A DNA stretch of 45,000 bases, taken from positions 389,999 through 434,998 of the forward strand of contig CAJNDS010002138.1 of assembly GCA_905221605.1 (NCBI GenBank), written 5' to 3'. Each line of letters starts with the position of its first letter. Position 1 is the first letter of the stretch. The notes under the pieces were generated by a model. That model made no database searches and was not told the origin of the DNA. It saw only the letters and a program-made list of their open reading frames with translations. The stretch is from Symbiodinium natans (taxonomy: Eukaryota > Sar > Dinophyceae > Suessiales > Symbiodiniaceae). The position numbers were made by a program, and so were the translations under genes. Positions 1-9,515 of the stretch are shown piece after piece.

Positions 1-440
1 GTGCTTAAGTGTTTAGGGTTTCCTGTTAAGTGTTTGGGGTTTGTGCTAAGGGCTTAGTGTTAAGTTTTTAGGGTTAGTGTTTGGGGTCTGGTGCTGAGTT
101 TTTAGGGTTTAGTAGTGTTAAGGGTTTCGGGTTTGTTTTTTTGGATTCAGGGTGTTAAGATTTTTACTAGTGTTCAGGGTTTAGTGTGTAGGGTTAGTGT
201 GTAGGGTTTAGTGTGTACTGTTTAGGGTTTAGGTTTTAGGGTTTAGTTTTTAGGGTGTAGTGTTTAAGTGTTTAGGGTTTAGTGTTTAGGGTCTAGTGCT
301 TAATTAAGTGTTTAGGGTTTCATGTTAAGTGTTTGGGGTTTGTGCTAAGGGCTTAGTGTTAAGTTTGTAGGGTTAGTGTTGAGGGTTTCTACGGGCTTAG
401 TGTTAAGTTTTTAGGGTTAAGGGTTTAAGGGTTTTTGCAA
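1..440. repeat. degenerate interstitial telomeric repeat
   Basis: Loosely repeated TTTAGGG-like units mixed with variants such as TGTTAAGGG, GTGTAGGG and TTTGGGG. A segment of about 60 bp that begins GTGCTTAAGTG near position 1 recurs near 296. The array is too diverged to be an active chromosome end and continues into ordinary AT-rich DNA. Confidence 0.85.
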
Positions 441-447
441 GTTTACA

Positions 448-1024
448 TGATCTGGGGAAGGCACTGGGGCTTCCCCAGACCATCTAAACCTTGAAAATCC
501 TTAAAATCTTATAAAAATCTTTAAGCTTCTGTTTAAACATTCTCAGGATTATGAAGGTTTTAAGCCTTTTAAGCCTTTTAAAGACCTTAAATTGCTTACG
601 TATTTAAGTGGCTGCTCTTTGCGGGTTTTAGAGATTTTTGAAGTTGCCAATGGTCTGGAGAAGCCCCGGTGCCTTCCCCAGACCATATAAATTTTTACAA
701 ATCCGTAAAACCCTGAAATTCTTGCAGTTGTAAATGGCTGTCCTTTTGAAGTTTAAAGTTTTTAGGATGTTCAATTCCAAAATCCGTAACTTCCTTAATT
801 TTAATCGGCTGCCCGTTTTTGTTTTTTTCCTTTTAAGGAAGTTTAGACTTTTAAGGGATAAACGTTTCGAGGTTTTTTAGGGCTTTAAAGCCTTTTAAGA
901 TCCTTTAAATCTTGAAAATTTTGAAAGGCTTTAAATACCTTAAAGCCCTTCAAATTTGAAAAGGGCTGCCCCTTTTAAGGATTGCAAATGGTCTGGGGAA
1001 GCCCCGGCGCCTTCCACAGATCAT
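448..1024. repeat. three copies of a 36-bp palindrome in AT-rich DNA
   Basis: Copies lie at 448-483, 651-686 and 989-1024. Each has about 13-bp arms (TGGTCTGGGGAAG and its complement) around a short GC loop. The loop of the first copy is the reverse complement of the loop in the other two, so the first copy is inserted in the opposite direction. The surrounding DNA is rich in TTTTAA and AAATGGCTGCCC motifs that also recur, which suggests an old degenerate tandem repeat. No gene is seen here. Confidence 0.8.
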
Positions 1025-1330
1025 CTAGGTTTTATAAACCCCTAAAACCCTGAAAAGCCTTAAACTTCTAAATGGCTGCCCTTCTAAAATTTTATGGGGC
1101 CGCAAGACACAAGTTTCAGAAGCAAAATGCACATAAAAACACTAGTGTTTTTCTAGAGGATAATATAATAGAGCTTTTGTATTCCAGTGCAGTTTTTACT
1201 GCATTTTTCCGAGGAAAAAGCAGAAAATCAGACAAAGACGACAAGAAAACCATAGGTGTGGATCATGGGGGGGGGGCTGACCATATATATATATATATAT
1301 ATGCTTTTGTATTTACATAATTTTTTTCTA

Positions 1331-1399
1331 CCTTCTATAGTCCCCATAAACCTAAGTAGCCCCTACATTACCCTGTTTTAGTCCTTGACCTCGGCAGAA
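1331..1399 (+). repeat. dispersed repeat family E, partial copy
   Basis: Shares ACCTAAGTAGCCCCTACATT and flanking bases with 7026-7111, and more weakly with the reverse complement of 38457-38545. It is probably a fragment of a small inverted-repeat element. It follows a short TATATA run and a G9 tract. Confidence 0.65.
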
Positions 1400-1511
1400 A
1401 TGCGAGTTATCATAATAAGAAGAACCAGAATCACCACTGCCAGGAAATATCTTGATTGCTAGAAACAAAACCCAGTCATCACGCATTCGTCTCCGCGGTG
1501 TTCACGGGATT

Positions 1512-1610
1512 TTCATGGGTAGTTACATGGTCCCCCCTTTTACACCCCTTGTATACAGTACCCTTTTCCCAATCAAGGAACCCTTCTCGGAGGTCAGGGA
1601 CCATGCCCTA
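1512..1610. repeat. inverted-repeat family D, degenerate copy
   Basis: Begins TTCATGGGTAGTTACATGG and ends GGGACCATGCCC, so the arms contain complementary CATGGTCCC motifs. The same arm is seen in the better-preserved copy at 41080-41188. The right end runs directly into a CCCTAAA array. Confidence 0.5.
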
Positions 1611-1727
1611 AACCCTAAGCCCTAAACCCTTGAACCCTAAACCCTAAACCCTAAACCCTAAACCCTAGACCCTAAACCCTAAACCCTAAACCCTAAGCCC
1701 TAAACCCTTGAACCCTTAAACCCAAAG
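1609..1727 (-). repeat. telomeric array, CCCTAAA orientation
   Basis: Mostly perfect CCCTAAA with a few CCCTAAG and CCCTTGAA units. It borders the Arg/Ser-rich exon island on its left side. Confidence 0.95.
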
Positions 1728-1729
1728 AT

Positions 1730-1810
1730 GCGGGTCCGGCTCCGGCGTCGCTCGCGCGATCGGCTGCGGCGTGGACGGCTGCGACTCTTGTCCCGGCGGG
1801 GCTTCCTCTC
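1730..1810 (-). CDS. candidate exon, Arg/Ser-rich (RS domain-like)
   Basis: One minus frame reads 27 codons without a stop and is almost wholly Arg/Ser, including KSRSRPRRSRSRERRRSRTR. RS domains of this kind mediate protein contacts in splicing and RNA-processing factors in the nucleus. On the minus strand the island is preceded by pyrimidine-rich telomeric sequence and TTGAG, a possible AG acceptor. No clear GT donor follows, so the 3' boundary is open. Three further Arg-rich islands on the same strand (2559-2630, 2801-2860, 3350-3436) suggest one split gene. A GC-rich sequence can give Arg-rich frames by chance, so this remains provisional. Confidence 0.35.
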
Positions 1811-1817
1811 AAGCTTA

Positions 1818-2110
1818 GGGTTTTGGAGGGTTTGGGGGTTTTTGAGGGGGGTTTGGGGGGTTTGGGGGTTTGGGGGTTTGGGGGTTTGGGGGTTTGGGTT
1901 TGGGGGTTTGGGGGGTTTGGGGGGTTTGGGGGGTTTGGGGGGTTTGGGGGGTTTGGGGTTGAGGGGTTTGGGGGGTTTTGGGGGCTTGGGGGGTTTAGGG
2001 GTTTGGGGATTTTGGGATTTGGGGGCTGGGGGTTTGGGGGTTTGGGTGGGGGTTCGGGTTTCGAGTTTCGGGGTCTTGGGGTTTGGGGTTTACGGATAGG
2101 GGCTTTGGGG
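1818..2110 (+). repeat. G-rich telomere-variant array (TTTGGGGG)
   Basis: Repeats of GGGGTTT with 5-6 G per unit, ending in degenerate TTTAGGG-like DNA. Long Gly/Phe/Leu frames on the plus strand and Pro/Asn frames on the minus strand are consequences of the repeat and are not genes. Confidence 0.95.
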
Positions 2111-2558
2111 TTCAAAGTGTTGGGATTAGGGGGTCAAGGGCTTCGTCCTTTTGAGTTCGGAGTTTAGGGCTTCAGCGGGTCGCGGAAAACCAGAAGGCCA
2201 CTAAAAGGCATTCAAGATCCTTGCAAGGACGCCATACTCTATTGGTGGACCTCCAAACAAGCACCCATTAGTTGAAGGTTTGTAGCAGCGCCACCAACTT
2301 CTCTTGTTTATAACTTAAAACAGTCTATTACATAAGATTCTATTACATAAGATTATTACATAAGATTACATTGTGCTATACAATATGAGGCCATTTGAAT
2401 GATACTATATGTTTGCGATGTTACATGATACTATAGTATCTTCTCCTACATTCTATTGCAGTATACTACCATGTGTTACCTGATTATATGAAATTATATT
2501 CTGTTATGTTATACTAGATGTGCTCAATATTTTTTGTATTCTAATCCATCACACTCTA
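2111..2558. other. non-telomeric spacer, AT-rich
   Basis: AT-rich DNA with short repeats of TATTACATAAGAT near 2326-2368 and several ATACTATA motifs. I see no gene. If the Arg-rich islands on either side are exons of one gene, this is intron. Confidence 0.5.
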
Positions 2559-2630
2559 AGCACGGCAGCCAGGCCTGCTCCGGCTTCGCCTGCGACTCCG
2601 CTTCTCGCGCGGGCGACGGTCCTGGCGGGG
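2559..2630 (-). CDS. candidate exon, Arg/Ser-rich
   Basis: On the minus strand a CTCGCAG acceptor is followed by PRQDRRPREKRSRRRSRSRP and then a few residues before an in-frame TAG. Composition matches the islands at 1730-1810 and 2801-2860. A GC-type donor just after the Arg/Ser run would avoid the stop. The complementary plus frame reads Ala/Pro-rich, so the strand is inferred from the shared Arg/Ser theme of neighbouring islands. Confidence 0.3.
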
Positions 2631-2800
2631 CTGCGAGTTAACAACCCCTCCTGCACCCCCTCCCTCCCCCCCCACCAAAAAAATATGGAACTGGGCCCGA
2701 AAGCCCCCCGCAATGGCCAAAGCAACCCTAAACCCTAAACCCTCCTAAACCCTAAACCCTAAACCCTAAACCCTTTGAGGGCATTCCACTGAGAGGAAGC

Positions 2801-2860
2801 TCCGGGTTCCGGGATGTCCTTGTCCCTCCTGTCTCGGCTTCTGCTTCGGTCCCTCCGATC
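2801..2860 (-). CDS. candidate exon, Asp/Arg/Ser-rich
   Basis: A GTGTCAG|G acceptor on the minus strand opens a frame reading DRRDRSRSRDRRDKDIPEPG, a typical alternating charged (RD/RS) tract of splicing-related proteins. CCCTAAA lies on the low-coordinate side and TTTAGGG on the high-coordinate side, as around most exon-like islands here. No clear GT donor was found, and the frame stays open into the following telomeric DNA. Confidence 0.35.
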
Positions 2861-2889
2861 CTGACACTGTCGCCCCCGCGCTGGCGCTT

Positions 2890-3063
2890 TTGGGGGTTTA
2901 GGGTTTAGGGTTTAGGGTTTAGGGTTTAGGGTTTAGGGTTTAGGGTTTAGGGTTTAGGGTTTAGGGTTTAGGGTTTAGGGTTTAGGGTTTAGGGTTTGGG
3001 GGTTGGGGTTGGGGGTTTAGGGTTTGGGGTTTGGGGTTTGAGGTTTAAGGTTTGGGGTTTAGG
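2890..3063 (+). repeat. telomeric array, TTTAGGG orientation
   Basis: About 15 near-perfect TTTAGGG units (to about 2996), then TTTGGGG variants. On the minus strand it would form the pyrimidine-rich 3' end of the intron before the 2801-2860 exon. Confidence 0.95.
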
Positions 3064-3349
3064 GCTTCTGCTGGGAATTTGTAGGGAGGTTGCAGGTAAG
3101 TCTTAAGGGTAGAAGAAAAAAATTTGAAGCTGCCCGAACCTTGCGTCTGCTACCTCCCAGCCTCACAGATCTGTTTCCCTAAAGGCCCCTTAACCCTACA
3201 CCCCTATCCTGAACCCTAATCCCTAGACTCTAGACCATAAACCTAAAAAACCCTCAACCCTGAACCCTAAACCCTAAACCCTAAACCCTAAACCCTAAAA
3301 ACCCCAAACCCCAACCCCAAACCCCAAACCCTACACTCTAAAGCCCGGA

Positions 3350-3436
3350 CTCCTTCACTGGAGCCCCCGAGCGCCGGGCCCTGTCGCGTCCCCCACCGCT
3401 GCGGCCCCCCCGTTTGCCACCGCCACGGCTGCGCTC
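3350..3436 (-). CDS. candidate exon, RGG/RS-rich
   Basis: After a GCATTCAG|G acceptor the minus frame reads 29 codons beginning ERSRGGGKRGGRSGGGRDRA. RGG boxes bind RNA and often occur with RS tracts. The frame has mostly G or C in third positions. It is flanked by CCCTAAA (low side) and TTTAGGG (high side). The 3' limit is uncertain: GTGAAG within the last codons could be the donor. It would be the most 5' of the four Arg-rich exons. Confidence 0.35.
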
Positions 3437-3505
3437 CTGAATGCAGGTTTCGGGTTTAGGGTTTAGGGTTCAGGGTTCAGGGCTCAGGGTTTAGGGTTCG
3501 GGTTT

Positions 3506-4250
3506 AGGGGACTTTCTTGGTAGGATTTCAGGTTCTGAAGTGCGGGCCCTTATAAGGGGTACTGTAAGGAGTCCCCATTTGAGGGCCCATACTAAACGAC
3601 CATCTAAGGAAACCCTAAACCCTAAACTAAGTGAGGGGTCGCTTCCGTCGAGCGACAGACCCCGAACGCTCGGCCGAGGGCCTTACAGCCCGAGCGCCCA
3701 AGCGAAAAGAGAAACGGAAAGGTGAGGGTTAAGCCTCACCGTCTGTCCTGGACAGGCCAACGGACATCGGCCTTTTTTACGACAACGTCAGTACTCGGCT
3801 AAGGGATGGCCGGCACCCAGACCACCTTTAGCGTAGCTAAAGTATAACCCCAAATCGTAACCCTTTGCCTCTGGAGGTCGGTTCAGGGTTTTGGGTTCAG
3901 GGTTTGCCGGCCCCCCCCCCGGGGGCCCCCTGGCCCCTGGTAGCTGGATTCCTGGACCAGGAGGCTGGCGAGGGGGTCCAGGCAGGCTGGTTGCTCAATT
4001 TCGTGATTTTGGGCTTTCTCATGAATCCTGTGACCCCGGGCCAAGGGCCTCCCGGGCCAAGCACCCCCGGGCCAAGGGCCCCCGGGCCAAAGGGCCCCCC
4101 TGGGCCAACCCGGCCAAGAAGGGACTACAAGATTTGTCCGTGCCCACAATGAAAAATGCGATTTTTGAATATTGAAAACATTGTTTTTAGGCACCTGCCC
4201 GCAATGAAAAATGTTCTTTTTTTAGTGCTGAAATCGATGGCTCCCCCCAA
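3506..4250. other. non-telomeric stretch with GC-rich low-complexity DNA
   Basis: Contains small inverted repeats (GGTGAGGGTTAAGCCTCACC at 3721-3740 and GGGCCC-flanked DNA at 3544-3590) and, at 3905-4130, runs of GGGCC/CCCGGGCCAA that yield Pro/Gly-rich frames on both strands. No gene is supported. The motif CAATGAAAAATG recurs at 4147 and 4202. Confidence 0.5.
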
Positions 4251-4261
4251 ATCAGCAAGGA

Positions 4262-4735
4262 CCTCTACGGGCCCTGACGCGCCGAAGGCCCGAAAAGGAC
4301 CGAGGCTACCCCGAACCCCAGCCTAAACCCTAACACCGCAAAACCCTACGACGGCCTTCAAGCAAATAAGGGCCTCTACGGGCCCTAACGTGCCGAAGGC
4401 CCGAAAAGGGCCGAGGCTACCCCGAACCCCAGCTTAAACCCTAACGCCGCAAAACCCTGCGAAGGCCTTCAAGCAAATAAGGGCCTCTACGGGCCCTAAC
4501 TTGCCGAAGGCCCGACAAGGGCCGAGGCTACCCCGTACCCGAGCTTAAACCCTAGCGATTGAAATACTCATTGGCGAAAAACTCAGCCCTTAAAGAAGGG
4601 GAATCCAGGAGCAGACACAAAGGGTTTCCCTGACCTTCAAATAAATAAGGGCCTCTACGGGCCCTGATACGCCGAAGGCCCGAAAAGGGCCGAGGCTACC
4701 CCCAACCCCAGCTTAAACCCTAACAGCGCAACTTT
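4262..4735 (+). repeat. 111-bp tandem repeat, four copies
   Basis: Units begin CCTCTACGGGCCCT at 4262, 4373, 4484 and 4652. The first three are spaced 111 bp apart, and the fourth is displaced by about 57 bp of unrelated sequence at about 4557-4635. Each unit contains GGGCCCT and GGCCCGAAAAGGGCCGAGG, a GC stem-forming segment, and carries TTAAACCCTAAC, a telomere-like heptamer, in its second half. Confidence 0.85.
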
Positions 4736-4962
4736 AAAAACATCAAAGCAAGCATCAGAGCACAAGAAAATAAATTCCATAAACCCTAAACCCTAATAGA
4801 GTATAGTTTGGGTGGCCGGGGTGGGTTGACGGGCAACGCGAGCGCGCGGCCCGGGGTGTTTTACACCCGAGCGCGCGCCCTCCCCTGACACACCCTAAAC
4901 CCTAACCCTAAACCCTAAACCCTAAACCCTAAACCCTAAACCCTAGGCAAGAGGATTTCTAC

Positions 4963-4996
4963 TTCTTGGAGATGCCGTAGGGCTTTCTGGGATCTA
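4963..4996 (-). CDS. candidate 34-nt exon, phase-compatible with 5138-5188
   Basis: On the minus strand CCAAAG is followed by TA, ten codons reading DPRKPYGISK, then AA before a GTAGAA donor. The upstream exon at 5138-5188 ends with a single G, and G+TA completes a Val codon, so the two join in frame across a 141-nt telomeric intron. Third positions are mostly G/C. No family is recognised. On the plus strand the same bases can read QEDFYFLEMP between AG and GT, so strand choice rests on the phase match. Confidence 0.35.
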
Positions 4997-5137
4997 CTTT
5001 GGAAGGCTCATGGGCTTCGCCCTAAACCCTAAGCCCTAAGCCCTAAGCCCTAAGCCCTAAACTCTAAACCCTAAATCCTAAACCCTAAACCCTAAACCCT
5101 AAACCCTAAAACCCTAAAGCCTAAACCGGGGGCCCAC

Positions 5138-5188
5138 CTGCGCGACGCGCTTTCCGAAGGATGCTCTCTAGTCCCTTCATGACAGTCC
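5138..5188 (-). CDS. candidate 51-nt exon
   Basis: Bounded on the minus strand by CTCAACAG|G and GCAG|GTGGGC, both good splice sites. The frame reads TVMKGLESILRKARRA, an amphipathic basic helix, with a trailing G. It is phase-compatible with 4963-4996. CCCTAAA arrays lie on the low side and TTTAGGG on the high side. The protein family is not recognised. It may belong with the Arg-rich exons further down the minus strand. Confidence 0.4.
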
Positions 5189-5211
5189 CTGTTGAGCCGG
5201 GCTTAGGGTGT

Positions 5212-5552
5212 AGTTAGGGTTTAGGGTTTAGGATTTAGGGTTTAGGGTTTAGGGTTTAGGGTTTAGGGTTTAGGGTTTAGGGTTTAGGGTTTAGGGTTTA
5301 GGGTTTAGGGTTTGGGGTTTAGGGTTTAGGGTTTAGGGTTTAGGGTTGAGGGTTGAGGGTTGAGGGTTGAGGTTGAGGGTTGAGGGTTGAGGGTTGAGGG
5401 TTGGGTTGAGGTTGAGGGTTGAGGGTTGAGGGTTGAGGGTTTGAGGGTTTAGGGTTTAGGGTTTAGGGTTTAGGGTTTAGGGTTTAGGGTTTAGGAGGGT
5501 TTAGTTTAGGGTTTAGGGTTTAGGGTTTAGGGTTTAGGGTTTAGGGTTTAGG
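5212..5552 (+). repeat. long telomeric array with internal GGGTTGA block
   Basis: TTTAGGG units enclose a homogenised block of GGGTTGA (about 5342-5445), then return to TTTAGGG. This suggests local spread of a point variant inside an array. Confidence 0.95.
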
Positions 5553-5903
5553 CACGACAACGCGGAGAGAAGCACAGCCCCTAAGCCAAACCCCGGAAGG
5601 GTTCTAAAAGTTTCGTGCCAAGGGATTGACAGGGGTTTTGGGTTTGGGGGTCCCAAACCCTGCTGCTTCGTTGTAAGGAGGGAGACAGGAAGGAATGTAA
5701 GAGGCCAATAGGCACCAGTTCCCGAGCTCCCTCAACACCAGCCCCCCTCCAATTGTCAAAGCCACGTCAGAACCAATGACAATTAGGGTTTAGGGTTTCG
5801 GGTTTTGGGTTTAGGGTTTAGGGTGTAGGGTATAGGGTATAGGCTTTAGGGTTTAGGGTTTAGGGCTTAGGGTTTAGGGCTTAGGGTTGAAGGATTAACG
5901 GAC

Positions 5904-5949
5904 CCATGCGCATGCGACACCCCTCTCGGCTGGCTCCTTGCCCTTGCTC
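5904..5949 (-). CDS. candidate 46-nt exon
   Basis: Minus-strand pyrimidine-rich CACCTCTCCAG|G opens one nucleotide plus 15 codons reading SKGKEPAERGVACAW, followed by a weak GTCCGT donor. Third positions are GC-rich. TTTAGGG-type arrays lie on both sides. Family unknown. It lies upstream of the 5138-5188 exon on the same strand. Confidence 0.3.
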
Positions 5950-6073
5950 CTGGAGAGGTGCAGGTTCTACTTGAAGGGTTTAGGGTTCAGGGTTTGGGGT
6001 TTGGTTTAGGGTTTAGGGTGTAGGGTTTAGGGTTTAGGGTTAGGGCTGCCACATGTTGGGTAACAATTTTTGA

Positions 6074-6146
6074 GAGTTGGGATGCTCCCCCTTATGCTAA
6101 CACTCCTTAAGAGGGAGTATAGCATCCCCTATTACAATACCCCCTA
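6074..6146 (+). repeat. inverted-repeat family A, copy 1 (compact)
   Basis: Starts GTTGGGATGCTCCCCCTTAT, the arm shared with copies 2-6, and contains an inverted AGGGAGTATAGCATCCC arm and the internal ACAATACCCCCT motif. The order of parts is rearranged relative to other copies. Confidence 0.7.
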
Positions 6147-6200
6147 AAACCCCTAAACTCTGAACCCCAAACCCGAAACCCGAAACCCTCGGGTAGATAC

Positions 6201-6223
6201 CTGGCCTGTCGCCCTCAAGGCTC
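6201..6223 (-). CDS. candidate 23-nt micro-exon
   Basis: Minus strand: CGACTAG|G, 23 nucleotides, then CCAG|GTATCT, a near-consensus donor. The size makes the frame uncertain (ALRATGQ or SLEGDRP). It is listed because both splice sites are good and it lies on the same strand as neighbouring exon candidates. Confidence 0.22.
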
Positions 6224-6334
6224 CTAGTCGAGTCAGAACCCGAACCAAACACCCCAGCTTCGAAAACATCCAATCCCTAAACCCTGACTTCCATAACCCT
6301 AAACCGTAAACACTAAAACCCTAAACCCCACAGC

Positions 6335-6650
6335 CTAAACCCCAAAACCCCAAAACCCCAAAACCCCAAAACCCCAAAACCCCAAAACCCCAAAACCCCA
6401 AAACCCCAAAACCCCAAAACCCCAAAACCCCAAAAACCCCAAAACCCCAAAACCCCAAAACCCCAAAACCCCAAAACCCCAAAACCCCAAAACCCCAAAA
6501 CCCCAAAACCCCAAAACCCCAAAACCCCAAAACCCCAAAACCCCAAAACCCCAGAACCCCAAAACCCCAAAACCCCAAAACCCCAAAACCCCAAAACCCC
6601 AAAACCCCAAAACCCCAAAACCCCAAAACCCCAAAACCCCAAAACCCTAA
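6335..6650 (-). repeat. (CCCCAAAA)n array
   Basis: About 38 copies of CCCCAAAA (TTTTGGGG on the minus strand) with very few errors. The unit equals the telomere repeat of hypotrich ciliates, but here it is most simply an expanded variant inside a TTTAGGG-type array that flanks it at 6650-6690. The Gly/Phe/Trp frames it creates are not genes. Confidence 0.95.
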
Positions 6651-6976
6651 ACCCCAAACCCTAAACCCTAAACTCTAAACCCTAAACCCTAAACCTCAAC
6701 CAAAACCTACCCTAAAGGCCCACGACCCGAAGCGCCTTCACCCCAAAGTGAAGAACCTAAGCCCTACAGGCTGCACCCTTAAGCTAAGTGCTCATACGGT
6801 TGCCCCCCTCCCCGGGTTTAGGGCTTAGGGTTTAGGGTTTAGGCCCCCCCCAAAAAAAAATAACACAAAACAAAAAAGAACACTTCAGGAGGTTGGAGGG
6901 ACCCCAAGGCCCAAGAAACCTGAGGGCCCTGACTTCTTGAAACCTCACGTAAGGGATGATATGGAGGGACGCCTTG

Positions 6977-7092
6977 AAGGGACCCTCAATCTTCTGTTTA
7001 TGTCCCTGTCTAACCGCTATACATACCTTATATAGTCCGTATATACCTAAGTAGCCCCTACATTACCCCCAGGTCTTTTACGAGGGTCCCTC
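6977..7092 (+). repeat. dispersed inverted-repeat family E, fullest copy
   Basis: Begins GAAGGGACCCTCAATCTT and ends near GAGGGTCCCTCC, giving short complementary ends. The interior has TATAGTCCGTATATACC and CTAAGTAGCCCCTAC. Related copies are at 1331-1399, 28197-28275 and 38457-38545 (reverse). Confidence 0.65.
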
Positions 7093-7889
7093 CTCTAGTC
7101 CCTTGACTCACTCTGAACCTTGGGAGCCTACCCGAAACCCTTAACTGAGAGCCTAAAACTCTAAAATCTAGGACCCGAGTCCCGAAACCCGAAACCCGCA
7201 CCTGCGCGGCTTTGGGTCTGGTGGAGCTGACAGTTTCTGGGGTTCCGGCCTTCTAGGGATTCGAGTCTTTAGGGTTTTCTGTGCCCTTTTGGCTTCGGGG
7301 TTTTCAGGGTTTGGGGTGTTTCGCCCGCCTCAAACCCAACACCACGAGAAAAAACACGAAACGCTCCTGCTGCCGCTGCGACTTCGATCCGGGCTGCCGC
7401 TTTTGCTCCCTGGGCCCGCAGAAGCTTCGGGATCGAGAGCTCAGGACCGAGGGATTTCCGTAGTGTCAGCTGTCTAAGCGATGGAGGGCTTAGGGTTCAG
7501 GGACTGAGGCTTAACTCAGCCACTTTCGAACCGAAACCCTAAAACCCGAAAACCAGAAAGCCCTAAAACCCTGAAACCCTAAACCCCAAAGCCCTAAAAC
7601 CCCAAACCCAAAAACCCTAAGCCGAGCTAGCATGCAAAGGGGAGGCTCAGATGACATCCAGGGCCGGTCTTCGACGCGTGATATAGGGGCCTTAACAATT
7701 AGAATAGGGTTTTGGCGGTTATTCTAATAGAGTTATACAGGGGCCATGAGGAAATACCCCTGAGCCCTAAGCCCGAAACCCTAAACCCGAAACCCCACTA
7801 TTTGTAATTATTCCGACCCCCTGTAGTAGGCGCGAAGTTCATTGAAGGGGAAAGCCTGGCCCCCGGTGGTGGGCTCAGGGGAGGCATCG

Positions 7890-8042
7890 GCCCTGCGGTC
7901 AGGGTTTGGGGTTTGGGGTTTGGGGTTTGGGGTTTGGGGTTTCGGGTTTCGGGTTTGGGGTTTCGGGTTTCGGGTTTCGGGTTTCGGGTTTCGGGTTTCG
8001 GTTTGGGGTTTAAGGTTTAGGGTTTCGCAGTTTAGGGTGTAG
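7890..8042 (+). repeat. GGGTTTGG / GGGTTTC variant array
   Basis: Two homogenised telomere variants follow each other: GGTTTGG to about 7938, then TTTCGGG to about 8000. It is followed by the longest non-telomeric stretch of the window. Confidence 0.9.
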
Positions 8043-9515
8043 GGTTTCTCGTTGGACTCGCGTCTTAGCTTGGATTTGGTTTTTCGGGTCCACCTCCCCT
8101 TTTCTTCACGATTTGGCCACCTGCAGAAAGGTTCGGGGGCCCGAGTTTCTTTGTCAATTCCCCACCATCACTGGGGTTGTTAGATTTCTAGGGCAAATTA
8201 GGCCCACATGCACCATCCCTGGCAACAACAGCGCCCTACTACCACTTCGCGAGATAGTCCGAGATAGGAGGACATGACGGGGGATAGGCTAGGACAGGAA
8301 CGAGCGCAGATATGCGGAGGACAGATATGAGGAGAGATAGCAGGAAAGGCAGGACAGGCAAGAGGGCAGATATTAGCCGGAGACGAAACAGGACGGATAG
8401 GCGGACAGACAGCTGCCATGTCAGGCCTCTCAGGCTGGCGATTGCACCGCAAAACGGCCGCCATATAGTGACAGAAAGCTTTTCAGGCTGGCGATTCCGC
8501 CAACGAATTTTAGGTGGTTCGGATCCGAGCGGTGATCGCAGAGGCGACAGTGACAGCACCCTCGGCACGTATGGGGAGCCAGGCCACAGCGAAAGAGAAG
8601 TTCTGGACATCCTGGAAGCGTTCCCGAAGTCTCAAACCCTCCCATGTCCCCACGACCCAGGTCGACAGCTGGCAGCCGGCAGATTGCCCGCCAGCACGCC
8701 GCGCGACGCGACCTCGGAAACTGCTTGACCCCCTTAGCGGCTGATTCGGCACCACCAGCGGAGGTGCACACCTGCGCGCCTCTATGAGGCGGGCGCATAG
8801 GCGCAGACCGCAGAGATCGCACCTGACGACAGGCAAGTAATGTCCTACACCCTATATACGGCGCAAACGCTTGATCTCTAGACCCCCTGAACCACAAAAC
8901 TAAGATAAAAGGGACACTGCCAACACAGTGTGCTGTTCAATTGTTCTATGTGTGCCTTAATTCCCCACGTCACTGTATGGGGTGCAGTGAGGATGGTAAA
9001 GGAAACCAAACACAGAATGTCCCTGAAACTAAACCCTTGGGACCCTGAACCCTCCCAGACTTCTGCAATGGATCCCAAGGCTCTTGTCTGTCCGCTGGAG
9101 TTCTAGGATCCGGAGCTATACGGCTTGACAGCGAAAAGAAATGTACAGGAACGATGCAATGGCAAAGTCTCGCGTGCCAAACGGAAATCTGCTGCGATTC
9201 AATCAAGAATCAATCTGCGCACTAATGTTGCAAACGGTTTGCTACTCTCAGCTGCTATGAAGCGTTTTTCCGGAAAATCATTCGCGATATTTCGGGACAC
9301 TATTGAACAGGGTTACCCGCAACTATGCGAAGTTCTGTCTCGGGGATCCGGGGCCAGGGAGCCAACTAAGAAAAAGAGTTATGAATAGGAAGGCTTGGTA
9401 GGTAGCCCACGGGCCAGCCCGATGCGCTTTAGTAGGTTTGTTTGGGCTACTTAGGCTACTTGCCATAATCATAAGCTTTTGGGGAGATTTGTTTGGCATT
9501 ATATGGGTCCATTCA

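Noticed and set aside
1-440. True chromosome end at the left edge
   Set aside because: The units are diverged and the array runs into AT-rich DNA; similar arrays occur in both orientations all over the window.
1693-2167. Pro/Asn-rich minus frame and Gly/Leu/Phe-rich plus frames
   Set aside because: Products of GGGGTTT repeats; only the Arg/Ser island at 1730-1810 is kept as a candidate.
3062-3095. Plus-strand micro-exon between TTTAG and GCAG|GTAAGT (GFCWEFVGRLQ)
   Set aside because: The donor is excellent, but it lies inside the presumed minus-strand Arg-rich gene and consists partly of telomere-variant DNA; kept only as a note.
6313-6657. Three overlapping minus frames of 99-114 codons (Gly/Phe/Trp/Val/Leu)
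   Set aside because: All come from the (CCCCAAAA)n array; every frame of the repeat is open.
8312-8728. Open frame of 138 codons overlapping several minus-strand frames
   Set aside because: Its first half is a GGACA/GATAGG purine-rich tract; no recognisable motif and no consistent codon bias.
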